Notes under the pieces: model-generated | Databases searched by the model: none | Seen by the model: only the letters and a program-made list of their open reading frames with translations | What the model was told of the DNA's origin: nothing | NCBI GenBank assembly: GCA_905480395.1 | Contig: CAJQQE010000033.1 | Span: 1 to 64,000 of the forward strand | Source of the DNA: an uncultured Phycisphaerales bacterium | Lineage (GTDB): Bacteria; Planctomycetota; Phycisphaerae; Phycisphaerales; SM1A02 | DNA length: 64,000 bases | Direction of reading: 5' to 3' | Translations under genes and position numbers: made by a program | Shown here: piece by piece, positions 33,795-42,365 of the stretch | How positions within the stretch are numbered: the first letter of the stretch is position 1 | Layout: every line of letters starts with the position of its first letter

Positions 33795-34008
33795 GGATGT
33801 GGTGTCCGATGGTGCTTCGAGCGGTTGAATCCGTCGGGTGAAGACGCGTGAAGCATAACCTCGAGACGGACCCGGGTAAACGAGTGTTTCGATACCACGC
33901 CCGGCGAGTATTCATCCCGCGCCCGAAGAAACCGAGATTCACATCGTTCGAAGGCCGCCACGGCGATCGCTCGACCGGCGAGTCGTCGATTCGCGATTCG
34001 CGATTCGC

Positions 34009-35079
34009 TCAGGGCGTCCACTGCCCCAACAGGACGCCGACATCGAAACCAGCGACGAGGCCGTCCCCGTTGAAATCCGCCGCACATCCGGCGCAGTCAC
34101 CCCACGACGCCAGCAGGATTCCGAGATCGGCGGCGGTCACCCGGTCGTCGCCGTTCAAGTCTGCGTCAGGCTCCGGCATCGGCCCCGGACGCGCCAGCAG
34201 CCACGCGACCACTTCCTCCGCGAACCGCGTTCCAAACGGCGGGTTGTGACCAGCGCCAGGAACCGTCCAGAGCTCGGCAGACCCGCCCGTCGCACACGTC
34301 GAGGCGAAGACCGAGATCGTCGACTCCGCACCACCACCTGGAACGAGATCGATCTCGCCTTGTCGAGGATCCGGTGAGTCGCCGCATCCATTGTCCGCCG
34401 CGACGTAACGCTGCGTATCCACGGCAGACGGGTAGCAGCCACCCGACACGAAACAGCCACCGCCGTAGAGCACCACCAAGTCGAGCGTTCCGTGCACCTG
34501 CAGAACGTGGACCGGCGTCTCGAGCGTGCAGGCGTCGGCGTCCAGATAGGTCGCCGAGGCAAGCGTGGCGATTCCGGCGAAGAGCCCGTCGTGTTCGCAG
34601 ATCATGCGGTGCGCCATGAATCCGCCGTTGGAGTGGCCCACCAGGTGAATGCGACGCGGATCGATCGCATAGGCGCCCCCGACGACGTCGACGAGTCCGC
34701 GGAGGTAGCCGGAATCATCCGGCGCCTGGTTGAAGATGTCGCAGCAGGCGTCAGTGGCGTTCCAGTACCGCTGGCCGGTGAAATTGCGCCGACCGTTCGG
34801 AAGACAGAGGATGAACCGCTGGGCATCGACCTGTGAGGAGAGCTGCAGGTAGGCCTCCTCGATCTCGCCCGAGTAGGCGTAGGCATGCAGCAGAATGATC
34901 AGCGGAAGCGGCTCCGAGGGATCGAAGTCCGATGGCCGAACCACCCGAACATCACCTCGGCCCGCATCGACGTACTCCGTTTCGGCGGCGACGGCGGCAG
35001 CGAAGGGCATCAAGAAGACGAGGAGAAGCGATGCGCCCGTGATGAACCGCCAACATCGAGATCTTCGAGCCTTCAGCAA
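34009..35079 (-). CDS. Secreted esterase (PHB-depolymerase/feruloyl-esterase type) with dockerin
   Basis: About 356 aa. The alpha/beta-hydrolase domain shows PLIILLHAYAYSGEIEEAY (oxyanion-loop region), the nucleophile in LVGHSNGGFMAHR, a candidate acid Asp in VHGTLDLVV and the catalytic His in VPGAGHNPPFG. The best fit is the esterase_PHB/LpqC family of extracellular esterases. The C-terminal dockerin reads DLNGDDRVTAADLG, then WGDCAGC, then DFNGDGLVAGFDVG. The start is taken as TTG at 35079, with GGAG seven bases upstream and a normal signal peptide; GTG at 35106 is the alternative and adds nine residues. Confidence 0.85.
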   Translation of the reverse strand: MLKARRSRCWRFITGASLLLVFLMPFAAAVAAETEYVDAGRGDVRVVRPSDFDPSEPLPLIILLHAYAYSGEIEEAYLQLSSQVDAQRFILCLPNGRRNFTGQRYWNATDACCDIFNQAPDDSGYLRGLVDVVGGAYAIDPRRIHLVGHSNGGFMAHRMICEHDGLFAGIATLASATYLDADACTLETPVHVLQVHGTLDLVVLYGGGCFVSGGCYPSAVDTQRYVAADNGCGDSPDPRQGEIDLVPGGGAESTISVFASTCATGGSAELWTVPGAGHNPPFGTRFAEEVVAWLLARPGPMPEPDADLNGDDRVTAADLGILLASWGDCAGCAADFNGDGLVAGFDVGVLLGQWTP

Positions 35080-35165
35080 GAGTGGACTCCAGAGGACTCC
35101 AACCACGCGGTGAAATCCGAACCGAACGATTCACGCTGGATCGAAGTGGAATCGGATCTTCGAGA

Positions 35166-36068
35166 TCATCCGGTCCAGTAGGTGAGCAACAGACCGATAT
35201 CGGCACCGTTGACGACCCCATTGCCGTCGAGGTCCTCGGGGCAACCTCGGCAGTTTCCCCAAGCGATGAGCAGCAGACCGAAGTCGGCGCCGTTGACCAG
35301 TCCATCACCATTAAAGTCGCCGGGAATATCGCCGGAGCCTTCTTCATAGGTGACGGTGAGCGTCGGGCGGAACGACGAGTTTCCATTCTGTCGACTCGCG
35401 ATCTGCCGCACCGTCCGAAGTTCTGTCACCGGGGCCGTCATCACCCAGCCGAAGTTCTCGCCGCCATCAACCCATCGCTGCACGTCGATCGTCAGTCCGT
35501 CACCCGTGAAGACGTAGGATCCGTTTTCGTTGACGATGGTCGTCCCACTCGCCGTCGGCGTGAAGTCGCCGCCAGGATTTGACCAGTTCACATTTGGGTA
35601 GATCGCTTGGTACCAGGTGGCATCACCCGATTGCGACGGCGCCCCGGCACCACCGTTCGAGGAGGACCCGCCTTCGCCCCACTGGTTCAGGCACTCGTGC
35701 AATTCAAAGAGCAGGTTGATCGGAGGCTGCGGTGGTGATCTGGTGACCTGCATCCTCATGGTGACTTCGAGAATGTTCGACCCTTCGGGAATCGCCGAGA
35801 CGTCGAAGCGAAGGACGGCCCGGCGTTCCCAGTGGTCGTTCTCCGCGTAATTCACTCGCCCCGCATAAAGCGATGGGCCCACGCCGGACGAGGTCTCCCC
35901 AGAGTTCGACTGAAAGAGCGTGTTGTCGAGATCGGCGACGACAATCAGTTCTTCCGCGTTCGTTGCAGCCGTTAGTGGCATCGACAGCGCGGCAAAGATC
36001 AATAAAGAAGCGGGTCGAAATTCAAACACGCGCGGACTCCGGTCTAAGGGGAAAAAGAAGAATTTCAT
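35166..36068 (-). CDS. Secreted DNRLRE-type domain protein with GC-type dockerin (paralogue 2)
   Basis: 300 aa from the ATG at 36068. The signal peptide ends near TAATNAEE. The body follows the same plan as its neighbours: VVADLDNTLFQSNSGETSSG, RRAVLRFDVSAIPEGSNI, HECLNQWGEGGSSSNGGAGA, and IDVQRWVDGGENFGWVM. The dockerin has DFNGDGLVNGADFG, WGNCRGC and DLDGNGVVNGADIG, ending TYWTG. The calcium-loop residues (D, N, D, N) are intact in both repeats. Ligand unknown. Confidence 0.82.
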   Translation of the reverse strand: MKFFFFPLDRSPRVFEFRPASLLIFAALSMPLTAATNAEELIVVADLDNTLFQSNSGETSSGVGPSLYAGRVNYAENDHWERRAVLRFDVSAIPEGSNILEVTMRMQVTRSPPQPPINLLFELHECLNQWGEGGSSSNGGAGAPSQSGDATWYQAIYPNVNWSNPGGDFTPTASGTTIVNENGSYVFTGDGLTIDVQRWVDGGENFGWVMTAPVTELRTVRQIASRQNGNSSFRPTLTVTYEEGSGDIPGDFNGDGLVNGADFGLLLIAWGNCRGCPEDLDGNGVVNGADIGLLLTYWTG

Positions 36069-36170
36069 CTTTCGGGCACTTAAAACTACAACCAATGCCA
36101 AATCTCTACCCCAAACTCTTCGAAAAAAATGAAAACAGGTTTCAAAGAACGCCGGTTCTCGTTCCCGGAC

Positions 36171-37031
36171 TTACCCGGTCCAGTTCACCAGCAGCAAGCC
36201 GAGATCAGCCCCATTGACCACGCCGTTGTCATCGAGGTCCTCCGGACAGCCCCGGCATGCCCCCCACGCTGCCAAAAGCAGCCCGACGTCGGCACCATCG
36301 ACCAGCCCATCGCTATTGAAGTCTCCCGGGATTCCCGGGGGACCGGCGTCGTAGGCAATGGTCAGCTTCGGGCGAACGGCGGCGTCTGGATGCTGTCGAC
36401 TCCCGAACCGCCGGACCGTCTGGGGCGAATCTTCTTCACCGATCATGACCCAGCCAAAGTTTCCCGCGGGATCGACGATCCAAGCCTGGACGTCCTCCGC
36501 GAGCCCCAATTCGCCGACCGAGTAGTCGCCAATGCCGTTGACCGAGAACACGGCACTCGGAATTGGTAGGAAATCACCGCCGGGCGTCTTCCAAGATTCA
36601 CTCGCGAAGAACGTGAAGAACCAAGTCGCATCACCAGTTTGCGCCGGCGCCCCGATCCCCCCGGAGCTGCTCGACCCCGACTCTCCCCAGCCACTCAAGC
36701 AGCGATGTAATGCGCACTGGCGGAGTTGATTATTTGGCGATTTGGTCACGCTCAAATCGAGCGTGGCGGAAACAATGGACGCGTCGGAGGGGATCGCGGA
36801 GAGGTCGAATCGCAGCAGACCTCGGCGAAGGAGATTCGGCTTCCCAAGATTGCCCGTCCGCCCGGTGAAGAAGTGCTCACCTGCTCCATTGCTCAGGTCG
36901 TTGTCCGTCGAGCCGATCAACGTGTTGTCTCGATCGGGATACAACTCGATCACCACCGGCGGGAATCCGCCGGCGACGGTCGTCACGAGGATGACACTCA
37001 TCGAGATGAAGAAAAGATTCCGTCGATGCAT
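36171..37031 (-). CDS. Secreted DNRLRE-type domain protein with GC-type dockerin (paralogue 3)
   Basis: 286 aa from the ATG at 37031; TTG at 37046 is possible. Domain order and motifs match the two paralogues: ELYPDRDNTLIGSTDNDLSN, RRGLLRFDLSAIPSDASI, HRCLSGWGESGSSSSGGIGA, and DVQAWIVDPAGNFGWVMIGE. The dockerin is DFNSDGLVDGADVG, WGACRGC, DLDDNGVVNGADLG, ending VNWTG. Similarity to the gene next to it (about 103 bp away) suggests tandem duplication. Confidence 0.82.
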   Translation of the reverse strand: MHRRNLFFISMSVILVTTVAGGFPPVVIELYPDRDNTLIGSTDNDLSNGAGEHFFTGRTGNLGKPNLLRRGLLRFDLSAIPSDASIVSATLDLSVTKSPNNQLRQCALHRCLSGWGESGSSSSGGIGAPAQTGDATWFFTFFASESWKTPGGDFLPIPSAVFSVNGIGDYSVGELGLAEDVQAWIVDPAGNFGWVMIGEEDSPQTVRRFGSRQHPDAAVRPKLTIAYDAGPPGIPGDFNSDGLVDGADVGLLLAAWGACRGCPEDLDDNGVVNGADLGLLLVNWTG

Positions 37032-37091
37032 GGGCGAGCAATCCAACCCGTCTAAGTCGATTTCAAATGACCCAATGCCAGAGCGGATGAC

Positions 37092-38951
37092 TCAACCCGT
37101 CCAGTATCCCAACAGCAAACCCAGGTCAGCGCCATTGATCGCGCCGCTTCCATCAAGATCCTCGGGGCACCCCGCGCACCGGCCCCAAGCCCCAAGCAAC
37201 AAACCAAGATCAGCGCCATTCACGAAACCGTCGTCGTTGAAATCTCCGGGCACCACGCCACCATCACCGACCGTGATTTCCAGTCGAACCGTGAGGTATT
37301 GGGTGGTCTCACCGGGAATGTCTTCATCGGTCGTCTGAATCGTGACATCGGCGGCATGTTCGCCATCGTCGGCACCGTCGGAATTGAAAGCGAATCGGAG
37401 GTTTCCGGATCTCGAGGCAACCACGCTTCCCAATCCCTCCCAAAGAAAGAAACCATTGCCCAGACCGCTCGCGGCGTCGAGGTCGAGACTCGACTGCATG
37501 GCATCCCAACCAAGGTTGTAGACGGGAACGTCGATAAAGATGATGCCGGAGTTCGCTTGGGCCTCAGCCTGTACGACCTGGTCGACGACGAGTGATTTGC
37601 CACTCCAAGACGGTACGGCCGGACGCACCGCGAATCCCGATGTTTGAATTTCATAGGAAGGCTGCGACACGCCGCCACTGGTTGCTTCGACCTCCACCAC
37701 GGCGGAGAACTCCCCGGTCATACCCTCCGCGAGCGAGAAAACCTGCGAGTCAAAGCTCGGCAACAACGGCGCCAGCCCCGACCCGCCACCGATCAGCACG
37801 CCGTCCCCGGTGGCCACGTATTCGAGCGGCGAGGACGCGTCAGGGGTTGAGACCACCCTGACGTTGGCAACCAACAGCGTGACCGAATCACTTCCGCCGC
37901 TCACGACTCGACCGAGCGAATCTCCGAGAACACAAGACAGGATTCCTGGGATCCGGAAGTCCGTGATGACGGGAATGTGATCACTCGCCTCGAAGAGTGC
38001 ATCGGCGAGCGAGTTCGAGCGAGCGACTTGGCCCGGGTAGTACGAGTTGTTTCCGGTGTTGATGGCGATGTCGTAGTGATTTCCGTCGTTCCCCAACGAT
38101 CGACACGTCTCCGACATAAAGGAGAAACTGTCCTCGTCGAGCATGGCATCCGTGAACAACTGAAAATCGAAGCGATCATCCATTCCGCCACCGACGAGGG
38201 AACCACCCGAAAGTCGTGGGCTCTGTGAATGTTTGATGGCATTCCCGCTTCCGCCCCAGGAACTGGTTCCGTACGGATCGTTGGCTCGCCCGCGTCCGGA
38301 CGAAAGAAACACCGCGTATGCGGGTTCGTTATTGCTATAGAGATTGAAGTCACCGGCGTAGATGATGTTCGAGCCGACCGGTAGCAAATCGGCATCGGCC
38401 CGAATCGCCACCGCGCCCTGCCGACGAGTCTCGGCGTCGGAGGAAGAATTGCTCGCCTTGAGATGACCGCCGTACACCCAGATCACCCCCGCATCATCAG
38501 CTGATCCGTTGAGCCGCAACTGCCAGCGATCCGTATTCCGACCGGCTCCAGTCGGGATGTCACGGTGCCCATCCTCGATCTCAACAAAGAGGTCCGCCCG
38601 GTAAAGGAGCATCTGCGCTCCTCCCGACCCGTTCTCCGAACTGCCCACCGTGAACGTCGCCGTGGCGTATTCGTAATTCGGAATTCCCGCCTGCACGAGG
38701 TTCTCGATGGCGAGTCTCGAAGACGCCGTCACTTCCTGCAACACGATGATCGACGGTGCCGCCGCGAAACCAGGTTGATCATCCGCGGCGGCCGCGGCGA
38801 AGACCTCCTCGATGGCCACTGGATCTCCGTTTAAACGGGCGACGTTCCAATTCATCACCCGCACCTGTGCGTGGGCGGAAGCCGTGAGGAGCACAGAGAC
38901 CAACAAGAGCAACAGTGGCCCGGCGGCTCGGGCGGTTCCCCGGGGCGTCAT
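37092..38951 (-). CDS. Secreted endonuclease/exonuclease/phosphatase-family protein with dockerin
   Basis: About 619 aa from the ATG at 38951, which gives a clean signal peptide ending SAHAQ; ATG at 38960 and TTG at 39047 are alternatives. The EEP domain (about 30-345) has RVMNWNVARL, IIVLQEVTA (metal-binding Glu), VYGGHLKAS, IIYAGDFNLYS (Asp and Asn) and the C-terminal ASDHIPVITDF (Asp-His). A beta-sandwich region follows (about 350-560). The dockerin is DFNDDGFVNGADLG, WGRCAGC, DLDGSGAINGADLG, ending GYWTG. It is likely an extracellular nuclease or phosphodiesterase. Confidence 0.88.
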   Translation of the reverse strand: MTPRGTARAAGPLLLLLVSVLLTASAHAQVRVMNWNVARLNGDPVAIEEVFAAAAADDQPGFAAAPSIIVLQEVTASSRLAIENLVQAGIPNYEYATATFTVGSSENGSGGAQMLLYRADLFVEIEDGHRDIPTGAGRNTDRWQLRLNGSADDAGVIWVYGGHLKASNSSSDAETRRQGAVAIRADADLLPVGSNIIYAGDFNLYSNNEPAYAVFLSSGRGRANDPYGTSSWGGSGNAIKHSQSPRLSGGSLVGGGMDDRFDFQLFTDAMLDEDSFSFMSETCRSLGNDGNHYDIAINTGNNSYYPGQVARSNSLADALFEASDHIPVITDFRIPGILSCVLGDSLGRVVSGGSDSVTLLVANVRVVSTPDASSPLEYVATGDGVLIGGGSGLAPLLPSFDSQVFSLAEGMTGEFSAVVEVEATSGGVSQPSYEIQTSGFAVRPAVPSWSGKSLVVDQVVQAEAQANSGIIFIDVPVYNLGWDAMQSSLDLDAASGLGNGFFLWEGLGSVVASRSGNLRFAFNSDGADDGEHAADVTIQTTDEDIPGETTQYLTVRLEITVGDGGVVPGDFNDDGFVNGADLGLLLGAWGRCAGCPEDLDGSGAINGADLGLLLGYWTG

Positions 38952-39187
38952 GAGACCCATGCTCAGATGGGCGCGGAGGCTGGTGATCAGTGGGCGACGG
39001 GAAGATGCCGTCGAAGATGCCTTGGACTCGCTGATGCCGTATCGCAACTTGCTTACTCCGATAAGTAACTCGCGGCGGCTTCGAAAAAAGCGACACCGTC
39101 CGATCGATCTTACGACCGGACGGTGGAATGTCGATCTGAACCCTCAGATTGGAGTGGGTTTCTTAAATCAACGGCCTTTAGGGTCCG

Positions 39188-39439
39188 TTATGCGGCTCGC
39201 GGACCGTCATCACCTTGGTCAAAGAGCCCTAGGCAGTCGAGTTCGCGAGCGAGGACTTCCATGCGACGAGATGCTTCATCAGCCGCCCGGAGCACACTTT
39301 CGACATCGACCTTCGAATGGTCGCCCTGCAGTGACCGAAAAGGAAGTGTCTCGGCGACCTCGGAATCGAGCAAACGGAGTTCTTCCGATTTCCGATCGTC
39401 AACCAGTCGCCAGCCTTTGGGGATCTTAACTTGATGCAT
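39188..39439 (-). CDS. Small hypothetical protein
   Basis: 83 aa, no family recognised. The ATG at 39439 has AAAGGA eight bases upstream. The protein is soluble, charged and mostly helical: VKIPKGWRLVDDRKSEELRL near the start, then SVLRAADEASRRMEVLAREL. No membrane segment or cysteine-metal motif. The gene sits alone between the nuclease gene and the coiled-coil gene, all on the minus strand. Confidence 0.5.
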   Translation of the reverse strand: MHQVKIPKGWRLVDDRKSEELRLLDSEVAETLPFRSLQGDHSKVDVESVLRAADEASRRMEVLARELDCLGLFDQGDDGPRAA

Positions 39440-39642
39440 GAAAAAGTCCTTTCGAGGGCGTTCGGCAACACATTCGGCCACCCTCTGAAAGAGACATCGG
39501 CCGCTGGGAGAGCCGACTTTCGCAACCTTTACCAAGGAGCTGACGAAGGGCGGTGATTACCCCATGCCCTCCGCATCCCCTCCCCGATCATCACCGCCTG
39601 AAGCGAGACTTCTCGGACTTGCCGGATCAAACTGCTCCCCGC

Positions 39643-42096
39643 TCACATCGCGAATTCGGTGCCGCCATCCGCCTCAGCCTCCTCAAAGACCCGCTTGGCC
39701 CGAGTGAGTACGAGGTAGAGAAGCCCAACCAAGAGCAATGAGCCTGCGAGGGCCGCGCCGGCAATCATGGCGGTAAAGGTCAGCACCTCGGCCGAAACAG
39801 CGCCCCCGATCAGAGAGGCGTAGCCACCTTCCTGACTTCCCTTCTGTTGGCCGTTCAGGGAAGCTCGCGCCCCATCATCACGACGCGGCGCCTGCCGAGC
39901 AGATTCCGAGGCCATCGTCATCGCAACCGCATCAAGGGTTGGCGCGAGTAATCGTCGGTCCGCGCCGGTGAGCACCAGTCGAAGACGACCAGGCCCGTCG
40001 GATTCGAAGCTCAGATCATCGATCAACATGGACGCGACGGCCGGCTCACCGCCCGAGGGTTCGATTCCTCGTGCCGCGAGACGCTTGGAGACGACCTGCA
40101 CGAATGCCGGATCGGTCGCCAGTGCCTCATGCCATTCGGTCCATGACTCTGACTTGGAGGTGGAAAGCGTTTTTCCGTCACGCGGCGTGGCCCGCAGTTC
40201 AACACTCGCCGCACCAGAGATCGGAACCAATTCCTGCACGCCGAACCAGCTTCCGACCGAACACAACACCGCCAGGATCATCACCCAGCCAGCGGTCGTC
40301 ATCGATCTCGACCGAGCCCAGCGACGAATCATTTGTTGCTCGCTCTTGGATAAAAAATCCCGCACCTGTGAAAGTTCCTTGCGCTGCGACTCAAGCCGCT
40401 GCAACTCTTGGAAGGATGGATTGGATCCGCGCTCTCCCCCCTTTGAACGAATCGCTTTGCGAACCGCGAGGAGCCGAGACTTCCGAAGCTCTAGATGCCG
40501 AGCCGCGTCGCCGACTCGTTCGGCTTTGGCGCGGAGCCGTTTCGCCATCTCTTGGGCCTGACCCTTGTCATTGGTCATTGAAAGCGCCGTCTCCAGCTCG
40601 TCGCTTCGGCGTTCGGCGCGACGACATCGTTCCTTCACTGTTTCGTGTCGCTCTCGAGGCACGGACGGTCCATCGCTTGATTCTGCGTCGGCTTGAAGAC
40701 GGGCAATCTCTGCAAGTAACGGAGCGGTCGCCTCCTGGATAGCGTTTTCAAGCGCCGATGCATCAAAACCGCCTCCGGATTCGAGTTCGTGAATTCGCGC
40801 TTCGAGGGGAGCTCGTGCTTCCGCGATGGCGGCCTCGAGAGACTCCGGATCCGCGCCTTCGGCCCGAGCCCGCTCGAGGGCGGAATCTAACTCGGCAATT
40901 TTCGCTTCAAACGTGTCGCGGATTTTTGCCACTGCGTTGGTCGCGTCGGCGCCGTCATCAGTCAACCTTGATTCGAGTCTTTCAATCGTCTCCTGCTGCT
41001 GAGCCAGCAAGGCGATGGCGGCGGTTCCCCGTTCAAGCCGCGGCGCCTGTTCTGAGATTGCCTGGGCAAGCTCGGTGAGCTTCTCGCCCGCCAGTTGAAG
41101 TTGTCGCTGGTCCTCGGCGATCGTCGCTTCAAGCGTTTCCACGTTCCCGCGGGCCATGGCGAGCTCTGATTCGATTTCCACGGTCCGGCTGGTCGCTTCG
41201 CCAAGCGATGCCTCTGCACTCGCGTTGGCGGCATCAAGTTCCGTACATCTCGACTCAAGCTGGGACACCGTCTCCAACAGTTTCACCTGGTCCGCCTCAG
41301 CCGTCGCACCAATCATTCGAAGCGATTCCAGTTCGCCGCGGGAAGCCGCTAGCTCGGCCTGAGCGGATTCAAGGTCACCACCCACCGACTCCAATGCACT
41401 GCGATGCCGTTCGATCGTCTCTTCGGCCGTGTTCATCGCCTGTTGATGAGAGGCACCCTGCGCCTCGAATGATTCCGTGAGCTGACGATACGCTTCTTCC
41501 AGTTCATCGAGCCTCGCAATAGCGGCTTCCGCCGCCGTCGATCGATCGACGAACGCGTTCTCCCGAACTTCGATCTCGTCGCGAAGAGCGTCGAGCGCTC
41601 CACGCTCTTCCGTGATCGTCTGCTCGCGGTCCGCGATTTCCGTGGCCAAAGCATCTAAAGCCGAACGGTCGGTCGCCACTTCGGCGCGTGCCGTTTCAAT
41701 ATCTCGCTTTGAATTCTCGATCTCTTTCGCACTCTCTAAGCAGCGCGTCTCTCGCTCTTCAAGAGTCGTTCGGAGACCGTCGATCTCCACCTGCTCCTCA
41801 CTCAAGGAAGACCGCGCCGCGTCGAGCGCCGCCGCAGCCTCTTCGACCTCACAACGGCGGGCCTCAAACGCATTCTCGGCGTCATCCACTCTTCGCTGTC
41901 GTTCGGCGAGATCTTCGAACTCAGTCTCTTGGCGACTCTGGACATCCCGAATCCTCGTGAGATGACGTTCCACGTCCTCGATCAACGAAAGCACGTCCCC
42001 ACTCGCAGAACGCGGCGGAGCCGAGGCTTCGGACGACAAAGACTTACCAGTGTCAGGATCTTGGGAGATATTCTGTTCGGTTTGATCGTGTTCCAT
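39643..42096 (-). CDS. Long coiled-coil inner-membrane protein with Wzz-like periplasmic part
   Basis: 817 aa from the ATG at 42096. Residues about 30-600 are almost continuous coiled coil, rich in Glu, Ala, Arg and Leu, with no Gly-Pro breaks apart from short linkers (SGGGFDAS). A first membrane helix (TTAGWVMILAVLCSVGSWFG) is followed by a periplasmic domain of about 150 residues (ATDPAFVQVVSKRLAARGIE, DLSFESDGPGRLRLVLTGAD). A second helix (FTAMIAGAALAGSLLLVGLL) leaves a short acidic tail. The two-helix plus periplasm layout recalls Wzz/GumC chain-length proteins, but the huge cytoplasmic coiled coil does not. Function unknown. Confidence 0.72.
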   Translation of the reverse strand: MEHDQTEQNISQDPDTGKSLSSEASAPPRSASGDVLSLIEDVERHLTRIRDVQSRQETEFEDLAERQRRVDDAENAFEARRCEVEEAAAALDAARSSLSEEQVEIDGLRTTLEERETRCLESAKEIENSKRDIETARAEVATDRSALDALATEIADREQTITEERGALDALRDEIEVRENAFVDRSTAAEAAIARLDELEEAYRQLTESFEAQGASHQQAMNTAEETIERHRSALESVGGDLESAQAELAASRGELESLRMIGATAEADQVKLLETVSQLESRCTELDAANASAEASLGEATSRTVEIESELAMARGNVETLEATIAEDQRQLQLAGEKLTELAQAISEQAPRLERGTAAIALLAQQQETIERLESRLTDDGADATNAVAKIRDTFEAKIAELDSALERARAEGADPESLEAAIAEARAPLEARIHELESGGGFDASALENAIQEATAPLLAEIARLQADAESSDGPSVPRERHETVKERCRRAERRSDELETALSMTNDKGQAQEMAKRLRAKAERVGDAARHLELRKSRLLAVRKAIRSKGGERGSNPSFQELQRLESQRKELSQVRDFLSKSEQQMIRRWARSRSMTTAGWVMILAVLCSVGSWFGVQELVPISGAASVELRATPRDGKTLSTSKSESWTEWHEALATDPAFVQVVSKRLAARGIEPSGGEPAVASMLIDDLSFESDGPGRLRLVLTGADRRLLAPTLDAVAMTMASESARQAPRRDDGARASLNGQQKGSQEGGYASLIGGAVSAEVLTFTAMIAGAALAGSLLLVGLLYLVLTRAKRVFEEAEADGGTEFAM

Positions 42097-42351
42097 GCTG
42101 TTGTTCCACGCTTCCTCAACGACTCGGACCGACCGGCAGCAACCATCGCCGGTCAAATTGAAAATTTTCCGTATGCGATAAAAATCGGCCTTTTGGAGGG
42201 CCGACTGGAGCACTCCTTCCGAAGGAACGGACCAGAGAGCCTCGAAGGGGACTCACAATCGCGCCATGAGGTCCGAAAACCTATTCGAATCCGAAATACC
42301 CGCGTGATCGAACCATGTCTTGGTCCTCTCAGATGACCGTTCCGTTCTGCC

Positions 42352-42357
42352 TACAAT
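42352..42357 (+). promoter_or_regulatory. -10-like hexamer for mqnE
   Basis: TACAAT ends 8 nt before the mqnE ATG; no Shine-Dalgarno lies between, consistent with a leaderless transcript. Confidence 0.4.
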
Positions 42358-42365
42358 GCCTCTCT

